Source: Kitasatospora phosalacinea (GTDB lineage: Bacteria; Actinomycetota; Actinomycetes; Streptomycetales; Streptomycetaceae). From it: a stretch of DNA of 64,000 nucleotides. Shown one piece after another: positions 33,964-42,543 of the stretch (positions within the stretch are counted from its first letter, which is position 1; each line of letters opens with the position of its first letter). The translations under genes and the position numbers were made by a program. The notes beneath the pieces were generated by a model. That model searched no databases. It was not told the origin of the DNA and saw nothing but the letters and a program-made list of their open reading frames with translations. The stretch lies in assembly GCF_000717185.1 (NCBI RefSeq), contig NZ_JNYE01000063.1:1-64000 (forward strand), given 5' to 3'.

Positions 33964-34341
33964 TCACGCGGGGTGCCGGAGGCCCGCGACGGTGCGGGCG
34001 AAGCCCCCCGGCCCGCGACGGTGTGGTCGCCGCCGTCGACGACCTCGGCGCACCCGGCGAGCCCGCCGGTCACCGCGGTCGGCCACGGTGCGGCCAGCGC
34101 CGCGGAGCGGCCCGCGGACACCCCCGCCGGTGCCAGCACGGCCGCACCCTGCTCGAACCCCGCGAAACACCACGTACACCGCCGACAGCGGCGCGAAGTC
34201 GTGGAGCGACGCCAGCCCCGCGTCCTCGCCGAAGCAGGTGCTCTCCGCCCACCGGTCGAGCAGCGCCGCGTGCTCGCGGAACACCGCCTCAAAACCGCTG
34301 TACAGGGTGGAACGGTACGGACCAACAAGTCGGGTACCCAC
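33964..34341 (-). pseudogene. Probable decayed gene, frameshifted
   Basis: A protein-like start (GPYRSTLYSGFEAVFREHAA, STCFGEDAGLASLHDFAPLS, AVYVVF) turns into Arg/Gly nonsense near 34190, while another minus frame then looks protein-like (FEQGAAVLAPAGVSAGRSAA, GGLAGCAEVVDGGDHTVAG). This suggests one gene with a frameshift, possibly hydrolase-like. The 568-nt space 33819-34386 holds nothing else I can support. GGGTACCC occurs twice around 34330-34356. Confidence 0.3.
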
Positions 34342-34386
34342 CGGAAGGCGGGTACCCGGGGTGGGAGCTCGGGTGGCGGGAGGCGC

Positions 34387-34986
34387 TCAGAGGTCCCGCG
34401 GGTACTGCTTGGCCCCGCTGCGGATCCGCAGCGCCGCCACGATCTCGGTGATGCCGATCAGCAGCAGGCCGCAGGCCGCCAGCACCGCCAGCGCCGTGAT
34501 CGAGTGGGCCGGCCAGACCATCAGCACGATGCCCGCCACCACGCTCAGGCCGCCGACGAAACCCTGCCAGCCGCGGGCCGGCATCATCGGGTCCGAGGCC
34601 ACCGCCGCCAGGTGCGTGATGCCGCGGAACAGCCAGCCGATGCCGATCCACAGCGCCAGCAGCAGCACCGACTGCGCCGCCGACCGGAAGCACAGCAGGC
34701 CCAGCAGCACGCAGATCGCACCGCTGATGAACGCCAGCACCCGCAGCGCCGTCGACGCGTGCGTGCCGAACGCCCCCACCAGCTGCACCACGCCGATCAC
34801 CAGCAGGTACAGGCCGAACAGCACGCCGATCACCCACAGCGTCTGCTTCGGCCACACCAGCACGATCACCCCCAGCGCCAGCGAGATCAGCCCGCCCGCC
34901 AGCACCGCCTGCCAGGCCACCCGGGCCAGCTGCTGGAACGGCCCGGGCAGGTCGTCGCGGGAGTCGATCCGGTACGGGGCACTCAT
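34387..34986 (-). CDS. HdeD/DUF308-family membrane protein
   Basis: 199 aa from the ATG at 34986. Six TM helices in repeating pairs, each with the LG...LVWP-type turn (LISLALGVIVLVWPKQTLWV, LSVVAGIVLMVWPAHSITAL). The loop IGIGWLFRGITHLAAVASD is typical. In E. coli HdeD contributes to acid resistance; in Streptomyces the role is unclear. It ends in a basic tail (IRSGAKQYPRDL). It is divergent from the RCK-type gene. Confidence 0.88.
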   Translation of the reverse strand: MSAPYRIDSRDDLPGPFQQLARVAWQAVLAGGLISLALGVIVLVWPKQTLWVIGVLFGLYLLVIGVVQLVGAFGTHASTALRVLAFISGAICVLLGLLCFRSAAQSVLLLALWIGIGWLFRGITHLAAVASDPMMPARGWQGFVGGLSVVAGIVLMVWPAHSITALAVLAACGLLLIGITEIVAALRIRSGAKQYPRDL

Positions 34987-35164
34987 GGCTCCTCCGAGGG
35001 GACGGGACGGAACGGACACGGCACAACCCCAGCCTCCGCGCCCCACCACCCCCGCGGCGCGGCGGGTTCCGCCGGACGGACGAACCGGGCCGCCCCGTTC
35101 GCACCCGGATCCGCTACCGTCCGTTCACCCGTGGGTGCTGACGGGCGGTCTACCATCGGACGCT

Positions 35165-37072
35165 ATGACGGACCAGGGGCGGGGGAGCCCGGCGGACGGG
35201 GCGGGAACGGTCGGCGGGGCGGCAGGCGGGGCGGACGAGGGCGCGGGCGGCGGGACGGCAGGCGGGGCGGTGGCCGTTCCCGGGCAGCGCGGGGCGGCAG
35301 GCGGGGCGGACGAGGGCGCGGGCGGCGGGCACTACATCGTGTGCGGCGGCAACTCGCTCGCGCACCGGCTGATCCTGGAGCTCACCGAGCAGTACGAAGT
35401 CCCGGTGGTCGCCGTGGTGCCGGACCGCTCCCGCGAGCACGGGCCCGCGATCGCCGCGCTCCCCGGCGTCCGCGCCGTGCTGGAGCACTCCACCGTCACC
35501 GGCGAGGCGCTCGCCGCGGCCGACGTCGAGCACGCCCGCGGGATCGCGCTGATGGACGGCACCGACCAGGAGAACATCCACGCCGCGCTCGCCGCCGAGA
35601 ACCGCAACCCCGGCGTCCGGATCGTGCTGCGGATCTTCAACCAGCGCCTCGGCGAGCACCTGGAGAAACTGCTGCCCAACTGCGCGGCGCTCTCCGGCTC
35701 CGCCACCGCCGCCCCCGCCTTCGCCAACGGCGCCCTCGGCCGCCCGCACACCGTCGAGGTCGGCGGACGGCAGCTGTACGTCGCCCACGACGGCGACATC
35801 CGGCCCGACCAGCTCTGCCTGGTCGCCGACCGGATCGACCGCCGGGACCTCAGCCGGCTCCGGCTGCTGCCGGAGACCGGCGGCCGGGCCGCCGACTTCA
35901 TCCGGATCGCCGAACTCATGGGCGGCGGCGAGCGGTTGGGCGACACCGGCCGCCCCGACCCGGCCTCCGGCCGCTCCGGCCGCGAACCCGGCGGCCTGGC
36001 CGCCCTGCAAGCCCTGGACGCCGAACCGCCGCTGCGCCAACCGCTGCGCAAGCGGCTCAAGTGGTGGCTGCTCGACGGCCTCAAGCACTTCACCAACACC
36101 CGGCTGCGAATGATCCTGATCACCGCGTTCGCGGCGATCGTGCTCGGCGGCCTGGTGCTGGCCCGGCACACCACCCACTCCGGCGGCTTCGGCTGGACGG
36201 TGTACTTCACGCTGCTCGACGCGGCCGGCGCCGTCCAGCCCGACGTGCCCGGACAGCAGGTGCTCGGCGACTCCTGGGCCCGGGCCGCCCAGGTGCTGAT
36301 CACCTTCTGCGGCATCACCTTCGTCCCCGTCGCCACCGCCATCGTGGTCGAGGCCCTGGCCAGCGGCCGCCGCGGCGTCCCCCGCCCGCCCGGGGCCCGG
36401 ACCAGGGACCACGTCATCGTGGTCGGGCTCGGCAACGTCGGCACCCGGGTCGCCGCCCTGGTGCACGCCACCGGCCTGCCCGTGGTCTGCCTGGAGCGCG
36501 ACCCGCAGGCCCGCGGCATCGCCGCCGCCCGCGCCCTCGGCATCCCCGTCCTGATCGGCGAGGGCCCGCTGGAGGCGCAACTCAAGCAGGCCCGGGTCAA
36601 GCACGCCCGCGCCGTGGTCGCCGTCACCTCCGACGACGCCGCCAACCTGGAAGCCGCCCTGGAGGCGCGCGCGGTGCGGCCCGAAGTCCGGATCGTGGTC
36701 CGGCTGTTCGACGACGACTTCGCCCACCACGTGTACGCCACCCTCGGCAACGTCGCCTCCCGCTCGCTCTCCTACCTGGCCGCGCCCGCCTTCGCCGCCG
36801 CCCTGATGGGACGCGAAGTCCTCGGCACCCTCTCGGTCTTCCGGCACGTGCTGCTGATCGCCGAACTCACCGTCGAGGAGGGCTCCGGACTGGACGGCCG
36901 GAACACCGGCGACCTGGAGGGCCCCGGCGGCGTCCGCGTCCTCGCCGTCCGGCTGAACCGCCGCCCGCAGGACCACCTGTGGAACTTCGCCGACCGCTCC
37001 CGGCGGCTGGTCCCCGGCGACCGGATCGTGATCGCCGCCACCCGGGCCGGACTCGCCCGCGTGATCCAATGA
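35165..37072 (+). CDS. RCK (TrkA-N) - TM - RCK protein, potassium-channel-like
   Basis: 635 aa from the ATG at 35165. Residues 1-55 are a Gly/Ala repeat. RCK-N domain 1 (about 56-180): HYIVCGGNSLAHRLILELTE, EHARGIALMDGTDQENIHAA. TM region (about 300-405): RLRMILITAFAAIVLGGLVL, a pore-like loop and AAQVLITFCGITFVPVATAI. RCK-N domain 2 (about 415-545): DHVIVVGLGNVGTRVAALVH, VVCLERDPQARG, then a TrkA-C-like end. NAD(H) or nucleotide binding is expected. No TVGYG selectivity filter is seen (the loop reads LLDAAGAVQPDVPG), so potassium selectivity is doubtful. Confidence 0.85.
   Translation: MTDQGRGSPADGAGTVGGAAGGADEGAGGGTAGGAVAVPGQRGAAGGADEGAGGGHYIVCGGNSLAHRLILELTEQYEVPVVAVVPDRSREHGPAIAALPGVRAVLEHSTVTGEALAAADVEHARGIALMDGTDQENIHAALAAENRNPGVRIVLRIFNQRLGEHLEKLLPNCAALSGSATAAPAFANGALGRPHTVEVGGRQLYVAHDGDIRPDQLCLVADRIDRRDLSRLRLLPETGGRAADFIRIAELMGGGERLGDTGRPDPASGRSGREPGGLAALQALDAEPPLRQPLRKRLKWWLLDGLKHFTNTRLRMILITAFAAIVLGGLVLARHTTHSGGFGWTVYFTLLDAAGAVQPDVPGQQVLGDSWARAAQVLITFCGITFVPVATAIVVEALASGRRGVPRPPGARTRDHVIVVGLGNVGTRVAALVHATGLPVVCLERDPQARGIAAARALGIPVLIGEGPLEAQLKQARVKHARAVVAVTSDDAANLEAALEARAVRPEVRIVVRLFDDDFAHHVYATLGNVASRSLSYLAAPAFAAALMGREVLGTLSVFRHVLLIAELTVEEGSGLDGRNTGDLEGPGGVRVLAVRLNRRPQDHLWNFADRSRRLVPGDRIVIAATRAGLARVIQ
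35214..35329. repeat. In-frame 41-nt direct repeat in the RCK gene 5' end
   Basis: Copies at 35214-35254 and 35289-35329 are identical and start 75 nt (25 codons) apart. They encode the repeated GGAAGGADEGAGGG-like segment of the N-terminus. Confidence 0.9.
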
Positions 37073-37292
37073 CGGCAGGATCCCGCGGAGCGGATCGTTC
37101 GGTGGCGGACAATTCGCTGACGCCTCGTCACGTACTGTGCTCCTGAGGGGCCTCGGCCGTTCTGCTCGCCCACTGGTGCGCGCGGCCAAGGCTGTTCACC
37201 GTCCTGTGCGGCGTCGCGCCGGCGGCCGGGCCCGTCGGTGCCGCCGGTTAGGGTGCCGGTCGACCGTACCGCCGACGCCGTGGAGAGCGCCC

Positions 37293-38366
37293 GTGCCGCC
37301 CCAGCAGCCCACCGACCGACTGGCCGCCGTCCGGAAACTCGCCGACTCCGGAAGCCTCCAGGCCCTCGACCGGTACCTCTACCGGGAGAACGCCGACCAC
37401 CGCGGCGACTGGACGCTGGACGGCGGCGGACTGGTCCGGCTGCTGCAGGGGATGCCGGTCGAGCGCCGGGTCGGGCTGCTGTGCCGGATGAGCGAAGGGC
37501 TGGAGGAGACGGCCGTGCACGCCCCACCGGCGTGCCGCGGCCTGGCCACGCTCAACGTGCTGCTGGCGCAGGGGCTTTCGGCCGAGCAGCTGGCGCCGTG
37601 GCGGGAGCCGCTGATGGCCGAGGCGGCCGGGAGGCTGGTGGTCTGGGAGGGCTGGCGGCTGACCGCCCTGCTGGAGGCCGACCTCGCCGCGGGGCGGGAG
37701 CTGCCCGCCGCGGTGCTGGCAACTGCCCGGCGCACGGCCCTGATCGCCGGTGTGCCGGGCGGACTGCCGTCCGTGGTGGGTCAGTTCAGCGGCCCGGTGC
37801 TCAACCCCGGTGAGCCGTGGGCCGACCGGGCCCTCGCGGACCTCGCCGGGGAGCGGGACGACGCCGACTGGCGGGCCCTGCTCGGCCACGCGCTGACCGC
37901 CACCGGGGCCAGGCCCGGCGCGAAGTGGCTGCGGGCCGGGGGGCCGCTGGTCGACGCGGTCGGGCCGCACCGGCTGCGGGCGGCCGCCGCGCGGTGGTTC
38001 GCCCTGGTCGGGCAGCCGCGTCGACAGGCGGTCGCGGCCTTCGCGCACTCCGGCCCGGCCCTGCACGACCCCGACCCGTACAACTGGCGCGCCCTGCAAG
38101 GCCTGGCGGCCCTGCTCGCGCTGACCCCGCCGCACCCCGAGGCGGCCGAGGCCCTCGGCGCCCTGGTGGAGGCCGCCCTGATCCGGATCCGCGGCTTCGG
38201 CCCGCGCTCCCCGCTGACCGCCTCCGCCGCCGTCCGCGCCCTCACCGCGCTCGGCGGCCCGGACGTCCGCGCCGAACTGGAGCGCCTCGTCCCGGTGGTG
38301 ACGGCCGGGCCGCTGGCGTACAGGCCGACGGCCAAGGCGGTCGCGGCGGCGCTCTCCGGCGGGTGA
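37293..38366 (+). CDS. Uncharacterised helical-repeat protein
   Basis: 357 aa from the GTG at 37293. Helix-rich, Leu/Ala/Arg-rich composition with repeated helix pairs (LAAVRKLADSGSLQALDRYL, LACRGLATLNVLLAQGL-like, AARWFALVGQPRRQAVAAFA), suggesting HEAT/ARM-like solenoid folding. No catalytic or nucleotide motif. No clear relation to neighbours; 220 nt of spacer lie upstream. It could be a protein-interaction scaffold; this is a guess. Confidence 0.75.
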   Translation: MPPQQPTDRLAAVRKLADSGSLQALDRYLYRENADHRGDWTLDGGGLVRLLQGMPVERRVGLLCRMSEGLEETAVHAPPACRGLATLNVLLAQGLSAEQLAPWREPLMAEAAGRLVVWEGWRLTALLEADLAAGRELPAAVLATARRTALIAGVPGGLPSVVGQFSGPVLNPGEPWADRALADLAGERDDADWRALLGHALTATGARPGAKWLRAGGPLVDAVGPHRLRAAAARWFALVGQPRRQAVAAFAHSGPALHDPDPYNWRALQGLAALLALTPPHPEAAEALGALVEAALIRIRGFGPRSPLTASAAVRALTALGGPDVRAELERLVPVVTAGPLAYRPTAKAVAAALSGG

Positions 38367-38482
38367 GCGCCGCGGGCCGGGCGGGCGGCCGGATTCCGTC
38401 ACTTTCCGCACCCGCGCGCGCACGTCTTGTTAGTATCCGTACGGTTCGATGCGCGTCCACCCGTACCCGAGGAGTCTGCGTC

Positions 38483-38833
38483 ATGCTGAAGCGACGGATC
38501 GCCGTGGCCGTGGGAGCCGCCGTGCTGGCCCTGACGGCCGGTGCCGTGCCCGCCCACGCCACCAACGAGGTCAACTTCGTCGAGTGCCTGTTCGTCGGCG
38601 ACTACTTCACCCTCGGCATCACCAACGACAACGGCACCGGCTTCCGGCGGTGCTTCGCGAACGCCGGCGACATCTGGATCGACCAGTCGTCGGTGACGAG
38701 CTTCAGCAGCGGCAACAACGCGGGCTACTTCGAGTACGAGCCCGGCGACGGCTACCTCTACCGCCACGCCTTCGGCAAGAACGAGGCCCTCACCAGGAAC
38801 TACGGCACCATCACGACGCTCCACATCAACTGA
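38483..38833 (+). CDS. Small secreted protein, possibly beta/gamma-crystallin-like
   Basis: 116 aa from the ATG at 38483. The signal peptide is MLKRRIAVAVGAAVLALTAG with cleavage after AHA. The mature 90 residues contain two Cys (VECLFVGDYFTLGITNDNGT, FRRCFANAGDIWIDQSSV) likely forming one disulfide, then SFSSGNNAGYFEYEPGDG. The pattern (short strands, FANAG turn, S.NN.G..EY) resembles the secreted beta/gamma-crystallin-like proteins of Streptomyces. A good -10 (TAGTAT, 38431-38436) lies upstream. Confidence 0.75.
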   Translation: MLKRRIAVAVGAAVLALTAGAVPAHATNEVNFVECLFVGDYFTLGITNDNGTGFRRCFANAGDIWIDQSSVTSFSSGNNAGYFEYEPGDGYLYRHAFGKNEALTRNYGTITTLHIN

Positions 38834-38842
38834 CCCCCCGGC

Positions 38843-38880
38843 CCCGGGTCCTGCGCGGTGCGGAGCGCGGAGGGCCCGGG
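38843..38880. terminator. Bidirectional terminator, bulged stem
   Basis: cccgggtcctgcgc (38843-38856) pairs with gcgcggagggcccggg (38865-38880) with a small bulge, between the secreted protein (plus) and enoyl-CoA hydratase (minus). Confidence 0.7.
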
Positions 38881-38892
38881 TCGGCGGTGAGG

Positions 38893-39669
38893 TCAGCCGT
38901 TGGTGAAGGCCGCGGGGCGCTTCTCGGCGAAGGCGGCCATGCCCTCCTTCTGGTCGGCGGTGGCGAAGGCGGCGTGGAAGAGGCGGCGTTCGAAGCGGAC
39001 GCCCTCGGCGAGGGTGGTCTCGAAGGCCCGGTTGACGGACTCCTTCATCATGACGGCGGCGGGCAGCGACATCGCGGCGACGGTCTCGGCGACGGCGAGG
39101 GCCTCGGCGAGCAGCTGCTCGGCGGGGACGACGCGGGAGACCAGGCCGGCCCGCTCGGCCTCCTCGGCGTCCATCATCCGGCCGGTCAGGCACAGGTCCA
39201 TGGCCTTGGCCTTGCCGACGGCGCGGGTCAGCCGCTGGGAGCCGCCGATGCCGGGGATGACGCCGAGCTTGATCTCGGGCTGGCCGAACTTCGCGGTGTC
39301 GGCGGCGATCAGGACGTCGCAGAGCATCGCCAACTCGCAGCCGCCGCCCAGCGCGTAGCCCGCGACGGCGGCGACGACCGGCTTGCGCAGGCGGCCCAGT
39401 TCGTCCCAGGGGCCGAGCCAGTCGTCGAGGTAGACGGCGGGGAAGCGGTTGTCCTGCATCTCCTTGATGTCGGCACCGGCCGCGAAGGCCTTGGCGGAGC
39501 CGGTGACGACCAGCGCGCCGATCTCCGGGTCGCGGTCGAAGTCCTTGGCGGCCGCGACCACTTCGTTCATCAGCCGGGTGTTGAGCGCGTTGAGCGCCTC
39601 GGGCCGGTTGAGGGTGATGATGCCGACCCGGCCCTTGCGGTCCACCAGGATCGTCTCGTACTCGGTCAT
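38893..39669 (-). CDS. Enoyl-CoA hydratase (crotonase family)
   Basis: 258 aa, the usual length. Crotonase features: [20 protein letters not shown], the oxyanion-hole segment [12 protein letters not shown], the second oxyanion loop [19 protein letters not shown], and catalytic Glu candidates in [20 protein letters not shown] (both Glu positions kept). It hydrates 2-trans-enoyl-CoA to L-3-hydroxyacyl-CoA in beta-oxidation or branched-chain amino-acid degradation. It shares its strand with the 3-hydroxyisobutyryl-CoA hydrolase-like gene just upstream, 97 nt away, suggesting a valine-type catabolic pair. Confidence 0.95.
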   Translation of the reverse strand: MTEYETILVDRKGRVGIITLNRPEALNALNTRLMNEVVAAAKDFDRDPEIGALVVTGSAKAFAAGADIKEMQDNRFPAVYLDDWLGPWDELGRLRKPVVAAVAGYALGGGCELAMLCDVLIAADTAKFGQPEIKLGVIPGIGGSQRLTRAVGKAKAMDLCLTGRMMDAEEAERAGLVSRVVPAEQLLAEALAVAETVAAMSLPAAVMMKESVNRAFETTLAEGVRFERRLFHAAFATADQKEGMAAFAEKRPAAFTNG

Positions 39670-39766
39670 CGCCGCTTCTTCCTCTCCACGCTGAGCGGAA
39701 CCTCTGACGGTGGATACGATCTCCGAACACCGCCCCGGACGCCAGTCTCGACAGGCGAGACGATGG

Positions 39767-40831
39767 TCACCCCGCGAGCCCCAGGTCGCCGTCGGCGGGG
39801 GTCTCGAAGAAGCGGGCGACGTCGGCGGCGGTGACCTGCTCCGGGGCGGCGGGGTGCCAGTGCGGGTCGCGGTCCTTGTCGACGACCTGGGCGCGGATGC
39901 CCTCGACCAGGTCGTGGTGGGCCAGGGCGGCGCAGGAGATCCGGTACTCCTGGTCGAGGGTGGCGGCCAGGGAGGGCAGGGTGCGGGCCCGGCGCAGCGC
40001 GGCGAGGGTCACCTTGAGCATGGTGGGGGACTTGCCGAGCAGCTGTTCGGCGGCGTCCTTCGCGGCGGGCAGGCCGGTGGCGCGCAGCCGTTCCAGGACC
40101 TCCTCGACGCTGTCGGCGGCGTAGCAGTGGTCGATCCACTCGCGCTGGGCGGCGAGTTCGGAGGCCGGGGCGGGGGCGGCGAGCGCGGCGACGGCGGCGG
40201 CCGGGTCCTCGCCCGCGGCGAGCCGGGCGGTGAGGGCGGGCAGCGCGGCGGAGGGCAGGTAGTGGTCGGCGAAGCCGCAGTGCAGGGCGTCGGCGGCGGT
40301 CATGGTGGCGGCGGTGAGGCCGACGTGGGTGCCGAGCTCGCCGGGGGCGAGGGCGAGCAGGCGGCTGCCGCCGACGTCGGGGACGAGGCCGATCCGGGTC
40401 TCCGGCATGGCGACGGCGGAGCGCTCGGTGACGATCCGGGTGTTCGCGTGCGCGGAGAGGCCGACGCCGCCGCCCATGGTGATGCCGTCCATCAGGGCCA
40501 CGTACGGCTTGGGGTAGCGGGAGACCAGTTCGTTGAGCGGGTACTCGACGCGGAAGAACGCCCGGGTGCCCGCGCCGCCGAGCTTGGCGTCGTCGTGGAC
40601 GGCGCGGATGTCGGCGCCCGCGCACAGGCCGCGCTCGCCGGCGCCGGTGAGCAGGACGGCGGTCACGGCGTCGTCCGCGGCCCAGGCGTCCAGGGCGGCG
40701 CGGACGGTGACGAGCATCGCGCGGGTGAGGGAGTTGAGGGCGCGCGGCCGGTTGAGGGTGATCCGCCCGAGCGGGCCGGTCCGCTCGATCAGCACGTCCT
40801 GCTGGGCCGCTGGGGTCGCCATGGTCGTCAC
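39767..40831 (-). CDS. 3-hydroxyisobutyryl-CoA hydrolase (crotonase family)
   Basis: 354 aa, about 100 residues longer than enoyl-CoA hydratases, as expected for the hydrolase. Features: [56 protein letters not shown] (the G.TMGGG.GLS signature of HIBCH) and [20 protein letters not shown]. The C-terminal extension ends [20 protein letters not shown] and [11 protein letters not shown], where the VDKD..P.W.P motif is diagnostic. It releases 3-hydroxyisobutyrate from its CoA ester in valine degradation. Confidence 0.95.
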   Translation of the reverse strand: MTTMATPAAQQDVLIERTGPLGRITLNRPRALNSLTRAMLVTVRAALDAWAADDAVTAVLLTGAGERGLCAGADIRAVHDDAKLGGAGTRAFFRVEYPLNELVSRYPKPYVALMDGITMGGGVGLSAHANTRIVTERSAVAMPETRIGLVPDVGGSRLLALAPGELGTHVGLTAATMTAADALHCGFADHYLPSAALPALTARLAAGEDPAAAVAALAAPAPASELAAQREWIDHCYAADSVEEVLERLRATGLPAAKDAAEQLLGKSPTMLKVTLAALRRARTLPSLAATLDQEYRISCAALAHHDLVEGIRAQVVDKDRDPHWHPAAPEQVTAADVARFFETPADGDLGLAG

Positions 40832-40868
40832 TCCCGCCTGTCGGTTGGTACGAAGATCCTCCGCTGCA

Positions 40869-40909
40869 CCGTACCGGGCCCGCCCGACGGGTCGGCAGGC
40901 CCGGTACGG
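40869..40909 (-). terminator. Hairpin after the small secreted peptide gene
   Basis: A perfect 12-bp stem pairs 40869-40880 with 40898-40909; an inner short stem fills the loop. It lies just downstream of the minus-strand gene ending at 40924. Confidence 0.75.
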
Positions 40910-40923
40910 CGGCGGGCGGCCGG

Positions 40924-41106
40924 TCAGCAGGGGCGCAGCGGCGTGGCCAGCAGGACGGGGGCGGCGGGCAGGTGCGGGCGCGGGGCGAAGCCGCAGAGCG
41001 TCACGGGGTGCGGGAGCAGCGGGACGGCCTGGGCCTGCGGGACGGGCATCAGCAGGTTGGCGGCGGCGAGCGCGGCTCCGCAGACCAGGGTGCGCAGCTT
41101 CATCAT
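40924..41106 (-). CDS. Short secreted peptide (60 aa)
   Basis: From the ATG at 41106: MMKLRTLVCGAALAAANLLM, then PVPQAQA, a clear Sec signal peptide with cleavage after AQA. The mature part is only about 33 residues, Pro/Leu-rich (VPLLPHPVTLCGFAPRPHLP), with two Cys (LCGF and the C-terminal PC) that could pair. A Shine-Dalgarno (ggaggacc on the coding strand) precedes the ATG. No family recognised. It is followed by its own terminator, which supports a real transcript. Confidence 0.5.
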   Translation of the reverse strand: MMKLRTLVCGAALAAANLLMPVPQAQAVPLLPHPVTLCGFAPRPHLPAAPVLLATPLRPC

Positions 41107-41273
41107 CGGGGTCCTCCGGGGAAGAGAGTTGTCCACGAACGGTTGCGGCCCGCCCCTTCGGCGCCGGGCGTGGGCGGCCCGGCTCGGGGGGAGGTCGCTG
41201 GTTTTCTGTCGGGACAACTTCTAGTGGCGGAGGGGTTTGCGGCCCCGGAATCTCACCCGTTCGGCGGCGTGCT

Positions 41274-41317
41274 GCGGACGCGCCATTGACGGTTCGGGGC
41301 CGTCGTGGCGCGTCCGC
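41274..41317 (-). terminator. Terminator of the HGD-FAH operon
   Basis: A 12-bp perfect outer stem (41274-41285 with 41306-41317) plus an inner 5-bp stem (41288-41292 with 41300-41304), 9 nt after the FAH stop. Confidence 0.85.
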
Positions 41318-41325
41318 GCGGGAGG

Positions 41326-42543
41326 TCAGCCGGTGATCGTGCCGGTGACCTCGCCGAACCCGACCCGCAGGACCCCCGGCCCGGGGGCGGTCGCGGTGAT
41401 GGAGACCTCGTCGCCGTCCTCCAGGAAGGTGCGCACGGTGCCGTCGGGCAGTTCGAGGGGCTGCTCGCCGTTCCAGGTCAGCTCGATCAGCGCGCCCCGG
41501 GTGTCCGGCTCGGGGCCGGAGACGGTGCCGGAGGCGTACAGGTCGCCGGTGCGCAGGCTGGCGCCGTTGGCGGTCAGGTGGGCGAGCTGCTGGGCGGCGG
41601 TCCAGTACATGGTGGCGAACGGCGGCCGGGAGACGAGGTGCCCGTTCAGCGACACCTCCAGCGCCAGGTCCAGGCCCCAGGGCTCGGACTTGCGGTCGTC
41701 CAGGTACGGCAGCGGCTCCACCTCGCGCTCCGGCGGGGCGACCCGGGCGTGCTCCAGCGCGTCCAGCGGCACCACCCAGGGGGAGAGCGAGGTCGCGAAG
41801 GACTTGCCGAGGAACGGGCCGAGCGGCACGTACTCCCAGGCCTGGATGTCGCGCGCCGACCAGTCGTTGAGCAGGCAGACGCCGAACACGTGCTCCGCGA
41901 AGCCGTCCAGCGCGACCGGGCTGCCCATCGCGCTGGGCGTGCCGACCACGAAGGCGACCTCGGCCTCGATGTCCAGGCGGCGGGACGGGCCGTGGCTCGG
42001 CGCCGCGTCGGAGGGGGCCTTGCGCTGGCCGTGCGGGCGGACCACCGGGGTGCCGGAGACCACCACGGTGCCGGAGCGGCCGTGGTAGCCGATCGGCAGG
42101 TGCTTCCAGTTCGGGGTCAGCGGCTCCTGCCCCGGCCGGAAGATCTTCCCGAGGTTGGTGGCGTGGTGCTCGGAGGCGTAGAAGTCGACGTAGTCGGCGA
42201 CCTCGAACGGCAGGTGCAGCCGGACGTCCGCCAGCGGCAGCAGGCAGGGCTCGACGGCCGCCCGGTGCGCCGGGTCGGTCAGCCAGGAGGTGAGCGCCGC
42301 GCGCACCGCCCGCCAGGTCGGACGGCCGGACCCCATCAGCGGGTTGAGGTTCTCCGCGTCCAGCAGCACGGACGGCGCGCCGACCGCCCGGGCGGCCGCC
42401 CCGGCGTCCAGCACCAGGTCGCCGATCCGGACGCCGATCCGCCGTCGGCCGGGCCGGTCGGCGGCGGTGAACACGCCGTAGGGGAGGTTGTGGACGCCGA
42501 ACGGGGAGTCGGCGGGCAGGTCGAGCCAGGTGGTGGTGCTCAA
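41326..42543 (-). CDS. Fumarylacetoacetase (fumarylacetoacetate hydrolase)
   Basis: 405 aa, TTG start overlapping the upstream stop (TTGA, 42540-42543), so translation is coupled. The N-terminal SH3-like part is FGVHNLPYGVFTAADRPG. The catalytic domain has DFYASEHHATNLGKIFRPG (catalytic His), PIGYHGRSGTVVVSGTP, LDIEAEVAFVVG (Ca/Mg ligands) and NDWSARDIQAWEYVPLGPFL-GKSF. It cleaves fumarylacetoacetate to fumarate and acetoacetate, the last step of tyrosine degradation. It is the last gene of the operon and is followed by a terminator. Confidence 0.96.
   Translation of the reverse strand: MSTTTWLDLPADSPFGVHNLPYGVFTAADRPGRRRIGVRIGDLVLDAGAAARAVGAPSVLLDAENLNPLMGSGRPTWRAVRAALTSWLTDPAHRAAVEPCLLPLADVRLHLPFEVADYVDFYASEHHATNLGKIFRPGQEPLTPNWKHLPIGYHGRSGTVVVSGTPVVRPHGQRKAPSDAAPSHGPSRRLDIEAEVAFVVGTPSAMGSPVALDGFAEHVFGVCLLNDWSARDIQAWEYVPLGPFLGKSFATSLSPWVVPLDALEHARVAPPEREVEPLPYLDDRKSEPWGLDLALEVSLNGHLVSRPPFATMYWTAAQQLAHLTANGASLRTGDLYASGTVSGPEPDTRGALIELTWNGEQPLELPDGTVRTFLEDGDEVSITATAPGPGVLRVGFGEVTGTITG

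Noticed and set aside
33893..35164. A long in-frame extension upstream of the RCK gene
   Set aside because: The extension is low-complexity Arg/Pro sequence antisense to the HdeD gene; the ATG at 35165 fits the protein and the intergenic spacing.
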